From Dioscorea cayenensis subsp. rotundata (lineage: Eukaryota > Streptophyta > Magnoliopsida > Dioscoreales > Dioscoreaceae): 64,000 bases of DNA. The notes beneath the pieces are model-generated. The model was not told the origin of the DNA, made no database searches, and saw only the letters and a program-made list of their open reading frames with translations. The stretch's first letter is position 1, and every line of letters starts with the position of its first letter. This document shows, one piece after another, positions 1 to 10,994 of this stretch. The translations under genes and the position numbers were made by a program. Location of the stretch: assembly GCF_009730915.1 (NCBI RefSeq), contig NC_052487.1, positions 496,001-560,000 of the forward strand, read 5' to 3'.

Positions 1-214
1 GTCAATTTTTCATTTGAAAAGAAAAACTTTAGAAGGATTTTATTGTTCGTAGACTCCATGCATCTGTTAGCGTGATGCATCAATACGACCCAGATTCAGA
101 TTATGTCCTAGTCCATATTCTCAAGTAATTTCTCAGAGTATGAAATGAATTCTCTGTCACTTGTGTAGATGTGTGTGAGCTGCATTTCCTATTATTTCCT
201 TGATGAATTCACAG

Positions 215-2297
215 GGTCTTGAAGATCATCTTGGTGACATGGATTTCAAAGTTGCTGGAACACGAAAAGGGATTACTGCAATTCAGTTGGATATAAAACC
301 TGCTGGAATTCCTTTAGACATAATTTGTGAATGTCTGGAACCTGCCCGGAAGGGTCGCACCCATATCCTTAACAGGATGGAGCAGGAGATCGATTCAGCC
401 CGTACAACCCATCATGGAAACCCCCCACCAGGTTCAGTTTCATTTGTTTTATATGCTTATTGTTGTTATTTTTTGTTTGTTATGCTAATTTTACTGTATT
501 TGTATTTTGTTTCCAGTTTCATTGAGGTATAGTAATGATTCCCTGCGGCGTTTACTTGGGCCTTTAGGCTCGCACAGGAAAAAAATCGAACAAGAAACAG
601 GTGGTTCTCCTAACTGTTTTCATTATTTTTGCCCTTTCATGGACTACATGTCTCATAAGGGTGGGATGCATATTCTCCTAGTTACAGTGTTCATGTCAAA
701 GTGCATTGGTCAGTGCACATGACGCTAATGTGCTTTTTCTTAAAAAAAATATTTAGGAGCAAGGATTGCTGTTAGTGATGGGACAGTTACTATTGTTGCT
801 AAGAACCAGATGATCATGGAAAAAGCTCGGGAGAAGGTATCTTCTGGTAAACTCTAGTTGTTTGGCAGACTGGAGTTTAACTCCTGATTTCTCTGTGGCA
901 GCTTGATTTTCTGGTTGGACGTGAGATTGAAGTTGGTAGGATTTACAAAGGTGTTGTTACGTCGGTCAAAGAATATGGTGCTTTTGTGGAGTTCAATGGT
1001 GGACAGCAAGGCCTTCTGCATATTTCAGAGTTGTCACATGAGCAGGTATTGGGCTGATAGAAAAATACCTGAGTTTATTCTGTGGGATTTGGTTTGTGTT
1101 TTTAATAAGAGTGTTGGCATTTTTTGTCCTTGTTTCTGCATATTTTTATTGTTGTTTGCCAGACCCACCACCTCTTTTATTTAGTTTTGTATGAGAGAAC
1201 AGGCTATATATAAAATGCGTTGATGGCAAAATGCCCTTTATCATCTTTATGCCTTAAGAATATTTTTGTGATAAGTTCATAATATCTTGATGCAAACATT
1301 TGTTTTTTCCCCTTTAGGTTCCTAAAGTCTCTGATGCTGTATCTGTTGGCCAAGAGCTGTCATTGATGTGCATTGGTCAGGATGTCAGGGGAAATATTAA
1401 ACTTTCTTTAAAGGCCACTTTACCGCAACGCGGATCCAAGACAAAGGATGCAGAAGAAACTCACGATCCTTTTGCTCCCACAAAACAAATGAATGTTTGG
1501 GCCTCGGTGGAAAACGTGTCTGTTTGTGAAGAAAATGACGAGGCTAGCAATTCAAACGATAGTGAAGGCGATGAAACGCATACTGCCACGCACTCCACAT
1601 CATCAATAGTAATTCGAAGTGCTTCTGAGTGTGATGCTCGGGATATTTCAGCTACTCAACATATCAAGAAGAAGAAGAAGACCAGACAGACCACAAAATC
1701 TACCCCAAGGCCTTATGACAGATCTTCAAATGACAAGAGTGGACGCAGAAGTGCTGTGAGCTCAACTCAAGTTAGAGTTAAAAAAGAGAATGATAACTTT
1801 CAAACCATCTTACACTCCTTTGTAAAGGATGATGCTAATAATGAGAAGAAGCCTATATCTTCTGGATTAAGTAAGGTAGATGCATCTTCTTTGAGGCTGG
1901 GAGACATAGTCACTGCAAAGGTATGCCAAATACGGTCTCATGGTCTTGTTCTAGAGTTGGGCGGTGGAATTCGAGGAATGTACAAGTTTGAGGTGCGTCC
2001 TGGTGCCTTGATTTACATTTTGGATACACGGACACGTTTCTGCCTATATAATATATCTTGCTCTCTTTATTATGTTCAGAACTTGACTGCAAAATATTTC
2101 TAATGATCTGCATCCGATCATCCCTATTTTGATTAGTATCCTTCACTAATACCATACTAATAATATACTTATATGTTTCTCCGCTGTTTCAGGCAAATGG
2201 AAGGAGAGACTTCGAGGTGGGCAATGAACTTCATGTCAGATGTTCAGCCTTCTCTAGCAGAGGTATCCCAGTGTTTTCGTTGTTGCGAGGTGATTGA
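215..2297 (+). CDS. PNP2: Polynucleotide phosphorylase, C-terminal part (mitochondrial PNP2 type), 5' truncated by the window edge
   Basis: Phosphorolytic 3'-5' exoribonuclease of plant organelles, which trims and degrades RNA. Exons read 215-431, 517-600, 757-836, 902-1045, 1318-1992 and 2193-2297 (stop TGA 2295-2297); the upstream exons lie outside the window. The first exon encodes the end of the second RNase PH domain ([19 protein letters not shown]). Next come a KH domain ([19 protein letters not shown]) and an S1 RNA-binding domain ([18 protein letters not shown]). The 675-nt exon then carries a long Ser/Lys-rich linker, followed by a second, diverged S1-like domain ([11 protein letters not shown]). 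The second S1 after a long linker fits the plant mitochondrial form better than the chloroplast form; that assignment is inference. MENG follows on the same strand with its own start about 680 bp downstream. Confidence 0.9.
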
Positions 2298-2978
2298 AAC
2301 TTGTGACCATACATTGGGTGAAGTGCTGATGATCATTCTACCAATGGAACCATAAAAATAAAATAAACACACAACACAAATGGGATGATAATGTGATGTG
2401 AGTGTGATGCTTTGGGAAGCTGTTAAATTATATGCTTTGGGAGGGCATGTATGACTACAGATGGATTATCATCGATTGGCAGGAGACTCCATGACCAAGC
2501 TGAGCGCTGTTGTTTTGCTTCTTAACTCCCACAGTTTTGTTCCTTTGATGAATGACCGCCACCCCACAAGAATAGGATGAACTCATGTTTTTAATTTACT
2601 AATTAACATTTCATTCATTGGTGTGTATATTATTAATTTTTTGTTGAGGTTTTATTTGCCGTTATTCAAGGGTTCGGGTTTTTATTTTTATTTTTATTTT
2701 TAATTTTATTCAAACTGTAAGATTAGATTACCTATTCAAGTGTTGTTCGGCGATATATGTTGGGTGAGTTAAATTAAATGGTTGTTTTTATATATATATA
2801 TATGTATATATGTACGTGTATACATATCCCCACAAGCGACAAGCCACAAGTAAAAGAAGATATTTGCGGAAATGCCACTGTTATATTATTATATAAATTA
2901 ACAAAATCCAGCTTTAATTTTTGTGTAAATGTTTATCCGGTGGGAGTGGAAGCTTGGAACTGGAATTCCAGATCTTCC

Positions 2979-5007
2979 ATGATGTTGATGATGTCGATGA
3001 CTATGGCGGCGGCTTCTTCACTAGGCGGCATCATCTCTTCGGCGGCTTCATCTTCATTTTCATCTTCGTCAAGGGCTTCAATACAGTGCTCTATGGAGAG
3101 ACAGGCCCTCTTCAACCGCATTGCTCCGGTCTACGATGGCGTAAGATTTTAGAATAATATACTAGTTTTGCTTGCTATCTTTTCGTACTCAAAAAAATAT
3201 ATGCAACTTTTTTTAATGTGTTCTTGTGAATTGCAGCTGAATGATGTGTTGAGTTTGGGCCAGCACCGCCTTTGGAAGAGGATGTCTGTAACTTGGAGCG
3301 GGTCTGTCTTTTTTTTTTTTCATCTTGTTTTTTGTTTTTGCAATTGTTTGGTCAAATCCTTGCTTTTGTTTTGTTTGTGTGAACAGAGCGAAGAAGGGGG
3401 ATAGTGTTCTTGATTTGTGTTGTGGGAGCGGTGATTTGGCCTTCCTCTTATCCCATTATGTTGGTCTCCATGGGCAGGTCTCTTCTATTTTTAAAAAAAA
3501 TCATTTCTGTTACTATTTTTAAGTCAGAGAGAGAGAGAGAGAGAGATTGAGCAAATGGCAGCAGGTCAGTGTATATTGTTTTATCAATCTCTATTCCAAC
3601 AGTCTGAAACATAAAACAAAGTACAAATTATGAGTTATACTCGTAACATAGATATCCTTTACAATTTCTGTCTAACGTTGAGAGTTGATAGGATAGGCTT
3701 CCATCAAACCAAAATTAATGGGTTAAACATCTTGTAGAACAGCAGCATCTCAACCACATGTTCTGTTCTGCTTTTCATGACATTATTGGTTGCTCTCGAC
3801 TTCTTTTTAATTTAAACATTCATGCTCGTGGCCTTCACTTTTATGGGAATGGATATTACTTTTAATAGTATAGTGATCACGTAGCAATCAGTACTCAAAC
3901 AAATCTTAGTTTTGGTACAGCATTTCTAATCCGTGAACTGCATGTTGATACCCGTTTTAATAAAATTATTTTACTTCCTTCTCTCTATTTTTAGTCTGTT
4001 GGTTAGTTCTTGTGTAAAGATAACGTGATGTTGGAATATTCCTAACAATGCACAGGTGAGCGCTCTTGATTTTTCGAGTGATCAACTGTCCATTGCTTCC
4101 TCCCGTCAGGAACTAAATTGGAAGGCTTGCTACGACAACATTAAGTGAGCACCAATTTGACAACAAAAGCAAAATAATTCAACCTAAAACATCTGATATG
4201 TGTTGACTTTTTTAATGCCATCTTTACATTTGGTTTAGTTTTAGTTATAACTTATATAGCTAACTTATATGAGGCAAGCTCCTTGTTTTACATTAGTACA
4301 TAACTGGACTGGACTTTGTGGATTTCATTTTAGATGGATCGAAGGTGATGCGCTTGATCTACCTTTTCCAAGTAGCTCTTTTGATGCAATTACCATGGGC
4401 TATGGATTGCGCAATCTGGTTGACAGAAAAAAGGCGTTGCAAGAGATCTTTCGGGTTCTAAAACCAGGTTTCTTCTTCAATCTTCTTATCCAACATTTCC
4501 TTTTTTATATTTGTAACTCTATGTTAGTTAATATATAGCAGGTTCAAGAGCTTCGATTTTAGATTTTAACAAGAGCACATCTGCAATAGCAAAAATGTTC
4601 CGGGTACAACAAATGGCCTTTTTTTTTTTTAACGTATTGGAATTATCCATGCAATAATATTGATTTTTGTTGATAATTAATTAGTTCCATGAATTTGTAC
4701 TTTTCCCATAGGTATGGATGATGGACAATGTAGTTGTTCCAGTTGCAAGTACTTATGGTCTAGCTGATGAATACAGATACTTGAGAGACTCAATCAATGA
4801 CTTTTTAACTGGTATGATATGCCGCCCACGTGAGTTATATATATATATATATATATTATTTCTTATCATGATTCATGAAAATGCAAAATGGATGACTTTC
4901 ATTCAGGAAAGGAGCTGGAGGAGCTTGCGAGAGGAGTGGGATTTAACAAAGCTAAGCACTATGAGCTCGGTGGAGGCCTCATGGGCAACTTAGTTGTCAC
5001 CAAGTAA
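2979..5007 (+). CDS. MENG: 2-phytyl-1,4-beta-naphthoquinone methyltransferase, chloroplastic
   Basis: SAM-dependent C-methyltransferase (UbiE/MenG family) that makes phylloquinone (vitamin K1), the photosystem I electron carrier, from demethylphylloquinone. Eight exons: 2979-3140, 3237-3301, 3387-3477, 4056-4144, 4334-4467, 4542-4603, 4712-4811 and 4907-5007, giving 267 aa, close to the family length. A Ser/Met-rich N-terminus of about 35 residues looks like a plastid transit peptide. It is followed by RQALFNRIAPVYD, the SAM motif I VLDLCCGSGDLAF, the UbiE signature MGYGLRN, the post-I element RVLKPGS, ILDFNKS and the C-terminal GGLMGNLVVTK. The start is the first in-frame ATG; several more ATGs follow within 30 bases, so the exact initiator is uncertain. 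An AT dinucleotide run and a poly(GAT) tract lie just after the stop. Confidence 0.93.
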
Positions 5008-5280
5008 AAAATCATTTAGCCCATGCTTGTTTAGTGGTGCATCATCTGTCCCTTCTATCCTCCTAGGCTTGTAACTTAAATAATAATAATGATGATGATG
5101 ATGACGACGGCGCACTTCAGTCTGTTTCTTAGATATCTATATATATATATATATATAGATATGTATTTGAGAAGAGCTAGTTAAGTTATTTACAGCTGCA
5201 TGGCAGGCCAGGGCAGTTGTCGTCATGAACAACGTTCATGTCATCATGAGGCGAGGCCCTTGTCAAGAAGAAGGTCTCGT

Positions 5281-5472
5281 TTATTTGCTAAGACGAAAGG
5301 TTAGGCCGTTACAGGGGCATATACAAACTTCGGTGGAGTAAATGAAGGCATCTTCCGTCCATAATTCCCCAGCCAACATAACATCCCCAAGGCTTATACC
5401 GTACAATATGTCCTTTGTCACGCTTGGTCCTACAACGCGTGCTACATCTGCTATCTTCTTTGCAGGTCCCAT
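5281..5472 (-). pseudogene. COX5C-like fragment (cytochrome c oxidase subunit 5C), probably decayed
   Basis: A 63-codon minus-strand reading frame starts with MGPAKKIADVARVVGPSVTKD and continues ILYGISLG. This resembles the N-terminal half of plant COX5C, a small inner-membrane subunit of mitochondrial complex IV whose family has GPSVVKE, a GLTLGLAAGGLWKMHHW-like core and a charged tail. Here the core reads ISLGDVMLAGELW, and the KM that should follow W appears only if two bases (CG, just after TTATGGA on the minus strand) are removed. Even in that frame the conserved HHWNEQRK segment is absent and a stop follows soon. I therefore read it as a frameshifted relic. The alternative is a diverged small protein that only keeps the COX5C front. 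It sits between the convergent MENG and RCE1 3' ends. Confidence 0.45.
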
Positions 5473-6205
5473 GTCTGTCTTTATCTCACTTTTTAGTCTG
5501 TGATGTGAATGAACAATAAATAAATCCCCTAATCTAATAGACCGTCACCACTACTACAACCATCAACAACAAAATTATTGATAATAATAATAATAATAAG
5601 ATTAATAAAACAATTAAAAAAAAGTAACAGAGAAGAGTGCTGCATTAGAGCTTGCTTGATGTATTGCTCCTCTTTATGAAGAAGCAGCAGAAGCAGCAGC
5701 GGCATTATGATTAGATAATTTACATGGAAGATGAGAGGGCACGTAGGCCAGTAACGTACCAAAGTATCATGCAGTGCCAAAACCAGCTGCCAACAACAAA
5801 TAAACCATTCATATTTTCATACCAAGCATTCTGAAGGTGGTAGTAAAGAATGCTAAAAAAGCATCCAAAAGGGCATTGAGATGATCACCATCGTTTAAGT
5901 AGTGGCATTGAGAGCGAATCAAACAAGTCAAAGTCGTAAACAGAAAGTAGAGAGTTTCAGACACACACACACACAAATTACAGCACCGCTGCTGGGGCGG
6001 ACCAAGACAATTACATGGTATCATCAGTTGGCATGGATAGTTTTCAACACAAAGAGAATCTTAAATAACCATCATCATATATTAACTCACGACTTCGGGC
6101 AAGATTTCCAGTTCCGTGGCCCAACCGCATCATTTTTCGATATCATTATCACCAGATTTTTGCATTGCCAGCATCCTGTTTAGGTTTGGCCTGGAACACT
6201 TTTTG
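5473..6205. other. Non-coding stretch between COX5C-like relic and RCE1 stop
   Basis: No convincing exon was found here. It contains an (AAT)n run near 5580-5600, a GCAGCA-rich tract near 5685-5702, an (AC)n run near 5960-5975 and, on the minus strand, the expected 3' UTR of RCE1 just below 6206. The short open frames inside it carry no recognisable protein. Confidence 0.6.
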
Positions 6206-8170
6206 TTATATGCACCTTGGGAAGTAGATCTGACCTACAAATCCTCCAGCCATTGCCCTTTTTACATTGTTCTCGAACAACCTAGGATTGTCACGTAGAA
6301 CAGCAGCAGCATCATGATTCAAGGGGTCCTCATCGTTAGGTTGCTGCAATACCAAATACCAAAATTGGTCAAATATATACTAAAACACTGTTTGCCTTCT
6401 AAGCATCAAATTAGAAGAGCTATCAGAGCATTCAGATTTCTCTTGTTTAACACAATTTAACTAGCAGCTAAAATTTGTTTTATCATTTTCACACAGAAAG
6501 ACAGGCAACCCAAAATGGTTTAGTGCATGCAGTAAGCGGTGGGCAGAATGTCATATATCTCAGCCACACCATATAAATTAGAAGACCAAAAACAGAATTA
6601 TAAGGAGCAAGCATATTGGAAAAGAGTAGTACAGAGAAAAGAAGATTCAGCCCATAGATGATAGTGTTTATGTTAAGGACAGGCTTCCAGTCTTCACGCA
6701 GAATGTTAAGGCATACATTTCCCTCCAAATCAATGTTGGGATGATAAACCTGCATAAAGATATGAACTTTCTCATTTAATTCTTGTAAAAAGAAAGAAAA
6801 GAAGAAAAGTTGGGAGATAAGTTATTTTTCCTTGTTACAAAACCTACAAAGAAAGTATTATGTGCACTTACCTTTGTCTTGCACTTGACCTTTGGTGGTT
6901 CATGAGGGTAAGAAGGAGATACTTGAAAAGTAAACAGAAATGTTCCACCTCTGAGTAAAAAGAAGAATGTGGTCAAGTTTTACTTGCAGGTAATTGTGTC
7001 ACGTACTCCTACTCTCAAATAAATGCTATGAACAGTAATTGCAAACCAAATATGCAAATTTAAAGTTTGCAACAAGGAGTGAAACAAAAACTGTGATGAT
7101 ATATACACACACACACATCAGCTCTATAAAATGATCTGTTTCAGGACAAAGGTCGCAACTGGCCAAAGTTTACAAGTTTACTCACAGATAATATCCTTCA
7201 TCTGGACGAATGCTGATCTCAAAATTCATCAAATCATCCTTGCCATTGGGAAACGTAATACCAGTTGTTTTTGGCAGATTCAGCTCACTAATATCTGCAT
7301 GACATAAGTGCAGACAAGTAACGTCAAAACACATATCATATCATATCATATGCTAAATAAACTTAATAACAGAAAAAAAAAAATTGAATTTATAAATTAA
7401 CTCAAGTTATCAAATACTGCACCGATATATGGCAAAATCTCTATTGTAGATCTACAAGAGCTACATAGATAATTCTTCAATAAGGAGTATATGCTATATT
7501 GCTGCTGAACAGTGATGTCTTGTGAACAAAATTAGTCCAGGATTTCCACAGTGCTTTTCCATCAAAATAATATTGCTTCAACCCAGAGGTAAAAGTTTCA
7601 GAACCACGCATGGCAAAACTCTTGCTTCATAGCACATTCAAATACTTAGGCAGTTCTAGAATTATACATGGCAGATTTGTGCTGAATTCAAGTACATTCA
7701 GATAATAATCTGCTACAATGGAATTATAGATACTATGAAATCTCTAAATTATATCAAGTCCACATCCCGACAGCTCCAACTTTGACTAGGAATTGCACAA
7801 AAACTTAAAGCGGAAGTTAATATTCTCCAGAGTAATAAGCAACCAACTGATCGTGACACTTGCAATTCCCATTGACTGGTAAACATTTAAGTGGCGTTTG
7901 CATTGCAGAAGTTGGCAGCAATCAATATTTAAAGTAACTTGCCAAAACATTGAACAGAGTATTGTGTCCAATAAAGAATTGTCTAACAACAATTAATAAC
8001 ACTGATGCAATGAGAACACAGATTTCATAACAAGAACAATCACATATCAGTATAAGCAAACCTTTATGAAGACGTAGTTCCCCAGCACTTTGCTTCTTCA
8101 CAGGAGCCCTTCCAGTTGCATTTCCACTTTCTTCCCGCTTCTGGTCCTTTATCTTGAAAAGGTTAATCAT
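6206..8170 (-). CDS. RCE1: NEDD8-conjugating enzyme Ubc12 (RUB1-conjugating enzyme)
   Basis: E2 enzyme that takes NEDD8/RUB1 from the E1 (AXR1-ECR1) and passes it to cullins, activating SCF-type ubiquitin ligases, including those in auxin signalling. Minus-strand exons in transcript order: 8170-8062, 7294-7186, 6950-6872, 6749-6633 and 6343-6206, giving 183 aa, the normal Ubc12 length. The N-terminal extension ([14 protein letters not shown], then [16 protein letters not shown]) is specific to Ubc12 and docks the E1. The E2 core has [37 protein letters not shown] with the catalytic cysteine at about residue 112, and the C-terminal [18 protein letters not shown]. The ATG at 8170 follows a purine-rich context and starts the family-typical N-terminus. 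A leader intron probably spans from about 9810 down to just above 8170 (donor CA/GTGAGT on the minus strand at about 9810), with a 5' UTR exon above it. Confidence 0.95.
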
Positions 8171-10080
8171 TTTTCCTTCTTCACACATGGAACAATAAAA
8201 TGTTATTCCAAAAACTAAAGGAAGAAAATGAATCCTTTCAGTTAGAAGGGAAACAATCTTAAAAAGGCCATCAAAGGCCAACGCACATGCCATAAAGGTG
8301 GCTAATATACATGAACAAAGATTGGTAGAAAAAGGATGGTTATTAAATATCCAAGTCACAGAAAATTTTCATCATTCCACAATTAGCACAAAAAAGAAAA
8401 AGGTAAACAAGAATTTCTACCAATGAATTTCATCAATAAAACATCTAAGTAATCAGGCAATATAATCACAAGTCTTGAGACTGGAAAGTTAGAAATTTGG
8501 AACTTCCACCCAGTCAGCATGAAAGACTTAAAAGTAGAAAGAAAACCAATTGTTAACATGACTAGCTATTTTTTTTTTCATTTAAAGGACTTTTAATTCA
8601 AAAATTCCTTCCCACACTCATGACGAATATTGATAATTTGCAAGACATCATGAAATAGTGACTTACAAAACATATATAACTTAAAATCTACAGACCCTTG
8701 CAAAACACACACACATTCTCTGGGTACCTAAAATAAACTACCATATAAAAGAAAAGAAAGTGAAGAGAAAAAGAAAGAAGAATAAAACAAATATATGCGG
8801 GATTTAAGTGTTCAGCCAGTTATCCATCCACGGAGGAAACCAACTATCAAAAGCTTCCTTAAGGCAAAAGGGAGAAGAACAATTGTGGAAAATCCCCAAT
8901 ATAGAAGTTCTCTCACTCACAGCTGCTGCCCAACCATGGCGTCACAAATATATGTTGGAAATAAGAGAGTGTGAAATAGCAGGGGAGAGAGAGAGAGAGA
9001 GCATATACCGCAGCTATAATACATCAATAAAGCTTAAAACACAATAAATCAAAAATTGTAAAAAGCAGAAAATTTTCTAGAACTAAAAACAATGAATATG
9101 TGAGTGCATGGAGGCATAACTAATTGGTAGATTAGATAGAAAAAGATCATAATAGGACGTTCATAGACTATGTAAAAGGCTAGTGTTATGACACTAACAA
9201 AAAAAAAAAAGTTGGATGACCTAGCGAGTGAAAGATAAAGATAAAAAATATGATTAGTCAGTAAACAAGTGAAAGATAAAGATCATAAACATAATTTGCG
9301 ATGGCAATAGTCAGAAAATGCAAATACTAATGGATGTACTCCAAACAGACGAAGAAGATGAGAATTATCTCATATAACATGTTAGCACAATTAAAGAAGA
9401 GAAGTTGTGAATACCCAAGGAAATGATCAAAATTTTCCACTCAACTTTCTATTAACCAAAGGAGGATCAGATCCCAAATCAGATAAATAAAAATCAATAC
9501 TTTCCAAACAAACTAGAACCAAGATGGAAAAATAGAGGCAGTATACAAGCAAAAGCCATCTGCAATACAAATCTGAAGTCCCACAACAAAACCAAGTCCC
9601 ACAACAAAATTCCAGCATCCAAAACATAAAATCAGACTAACAAGAAGAAAAAAAAAATCCAAAGTGCATCATCATGGATTCAGCATACACGGATCATCAA
9701 CAAAAGACTTGCAATTTACCAATCCAACAACAAAAAACACAACAATATTGTGAATAAAAAAAATTGAAATTCCCAAATTCTAGGATCTCTTCAAGCAAAG
9801 GGTGAAACTCACTGAGATCGGAGGGTGGAATCAGGATTTTGATAGAGAAGCAAAGTAGAAAGACGATGATAAAAGGAAGGGAGCGAGATTAGATAGTTCA
9901 CCAGAGTTAGAACAAGGAAGCTAGTGAAAGCAAGAGGGAGAAGAAGAGAAGGGCGTGAGAGAGACGGAGACGGAGACGGAGACGGAGATGGGGATTGCAG
10001 CAGACGTAGACGAAAGAGGAAGAGGAAGAGGAAGAGGAAGGAGGAGAATCGCGGAAAAGCGAGAGTTCCGGGCCCTGGGC
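8171..10080 (-). other. RCE1 leader region: long 5'-UTR intron and first non-coding exon
   Basis: About 1.6 kb upstream of the RCE1 start has no coding exon on either strand. A good minus-strand donor at about 9810 and purine/pyrimidine tracts above it (GGAGAC hexamer repeats at about 9963-9990 and GGAAGA repeats at about 10018-10045) suggest a 5' UTR exon there. The apparent Asp/Gly- and Arg-rich frames on the plus strand come from these simple repeats. The exact transcription start cannot be fixed from sequence alone. Confidence 0.45.
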
Positions 10081-10994
10081 CTTTTATCAGAAAAGAGGCC
10101 TCGCTTTTATTCGATTCCAGCTCTCTCTCTCTCTCTCTCTCTCACTTCTCAACGCAATTCGCAACCCAATTAATTAGCCAATTAATTATCCAGTAATTAT
10201 CCAATTAATTGACCAATTAGCCAAACCCAACCCTTTCCTATTCTTTCACTCTCTCTCTCTCTCTCTCTCTCAGTCTTCACTTCGCTTCCCTGCCATGATG
10301 TCTACGGTGCGCCTTCCTTTCATCCACCGGTTAATATTAATATAGCCTCTAGATCTGTTTTAGTATAAGATCAACGGATCCCATGCTTTTTGTTGACAGG
10401 CCGGGAAACCCCCCTGCTTTATCCGAATGACATATGTGTCCCCTCTTATTCACTTCTTTGTAATGTACTACTTTGTGAGATGCCAGCCTCTTTCCATCAC
10501 CGTTCATTGCCCCATCCATGGCTTCGATTGAGTTTTGAGAAGAAAAAGCGAAGATGAAGGAAAGGAACTCTAGTACTGATCACAGAGATCACTTACTTTT
10601 ATCAAGAAAAAATCAAATTTATGACGTCCCCTCTAATCTCTATCTAAAGATTGAATCTCTATGTATTTATTTATTTATTTATTTTGAATTCAATGACAAG
10701 CTTCAGAATGTATATTTCTATGTTTCATTACTAAATCTAAAGCCTTGACGAATGCCCACTTGGCGCGAAATTACCGAGCAAAGGGGTATTTTCGTAATAT
10801 CATGCCTGAAAAGAAAGGAAAAAAAAAAGAAAAAATTAAAGGCGAGGGGAAGGATAAACAAGAGGCGATAGTGTCGAACCAGAACTCTCCAAACGCTCAG
10901 CGATGATTATAAGAACAAGAGAGAAATCACGTATTTCCTTTGAATGGTTTTGATCCGAAGCGATAGGAAGAGGATCAGAGATAAGGAGGAAGCC
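10081..10994. promoter_or_regulatory. Divergent promoter region between RCE1 (-) and PP2A B55 (+)
   Basis: About 0.9 kb separates the likely RCE1 leader from the B55 start codon, so both promoters must lie here. Two (CT)n tracts (about 10122-10141 and 10250-10271) flank a block in which CAATTAATTA-like units are repeated with small changes (about 10160-10225). CT-rich tracts near plant transcription starts are common. Which tract serves which gene is inference. A clear TATA box was not assigned. Confidence 0.4.

Noticed and set aside
1910-2155. Minus-strand frame within PNP
   Set aside because: It is the complement of the S1-domain exon and its intron; no independent support.
9924-10196. Asp/Gly and Arg-rich open frames
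   Set aside because: They are produced by GGAGAC and GGAAGA simple repeats in the likely RCE1 leader, on the opposite strand.
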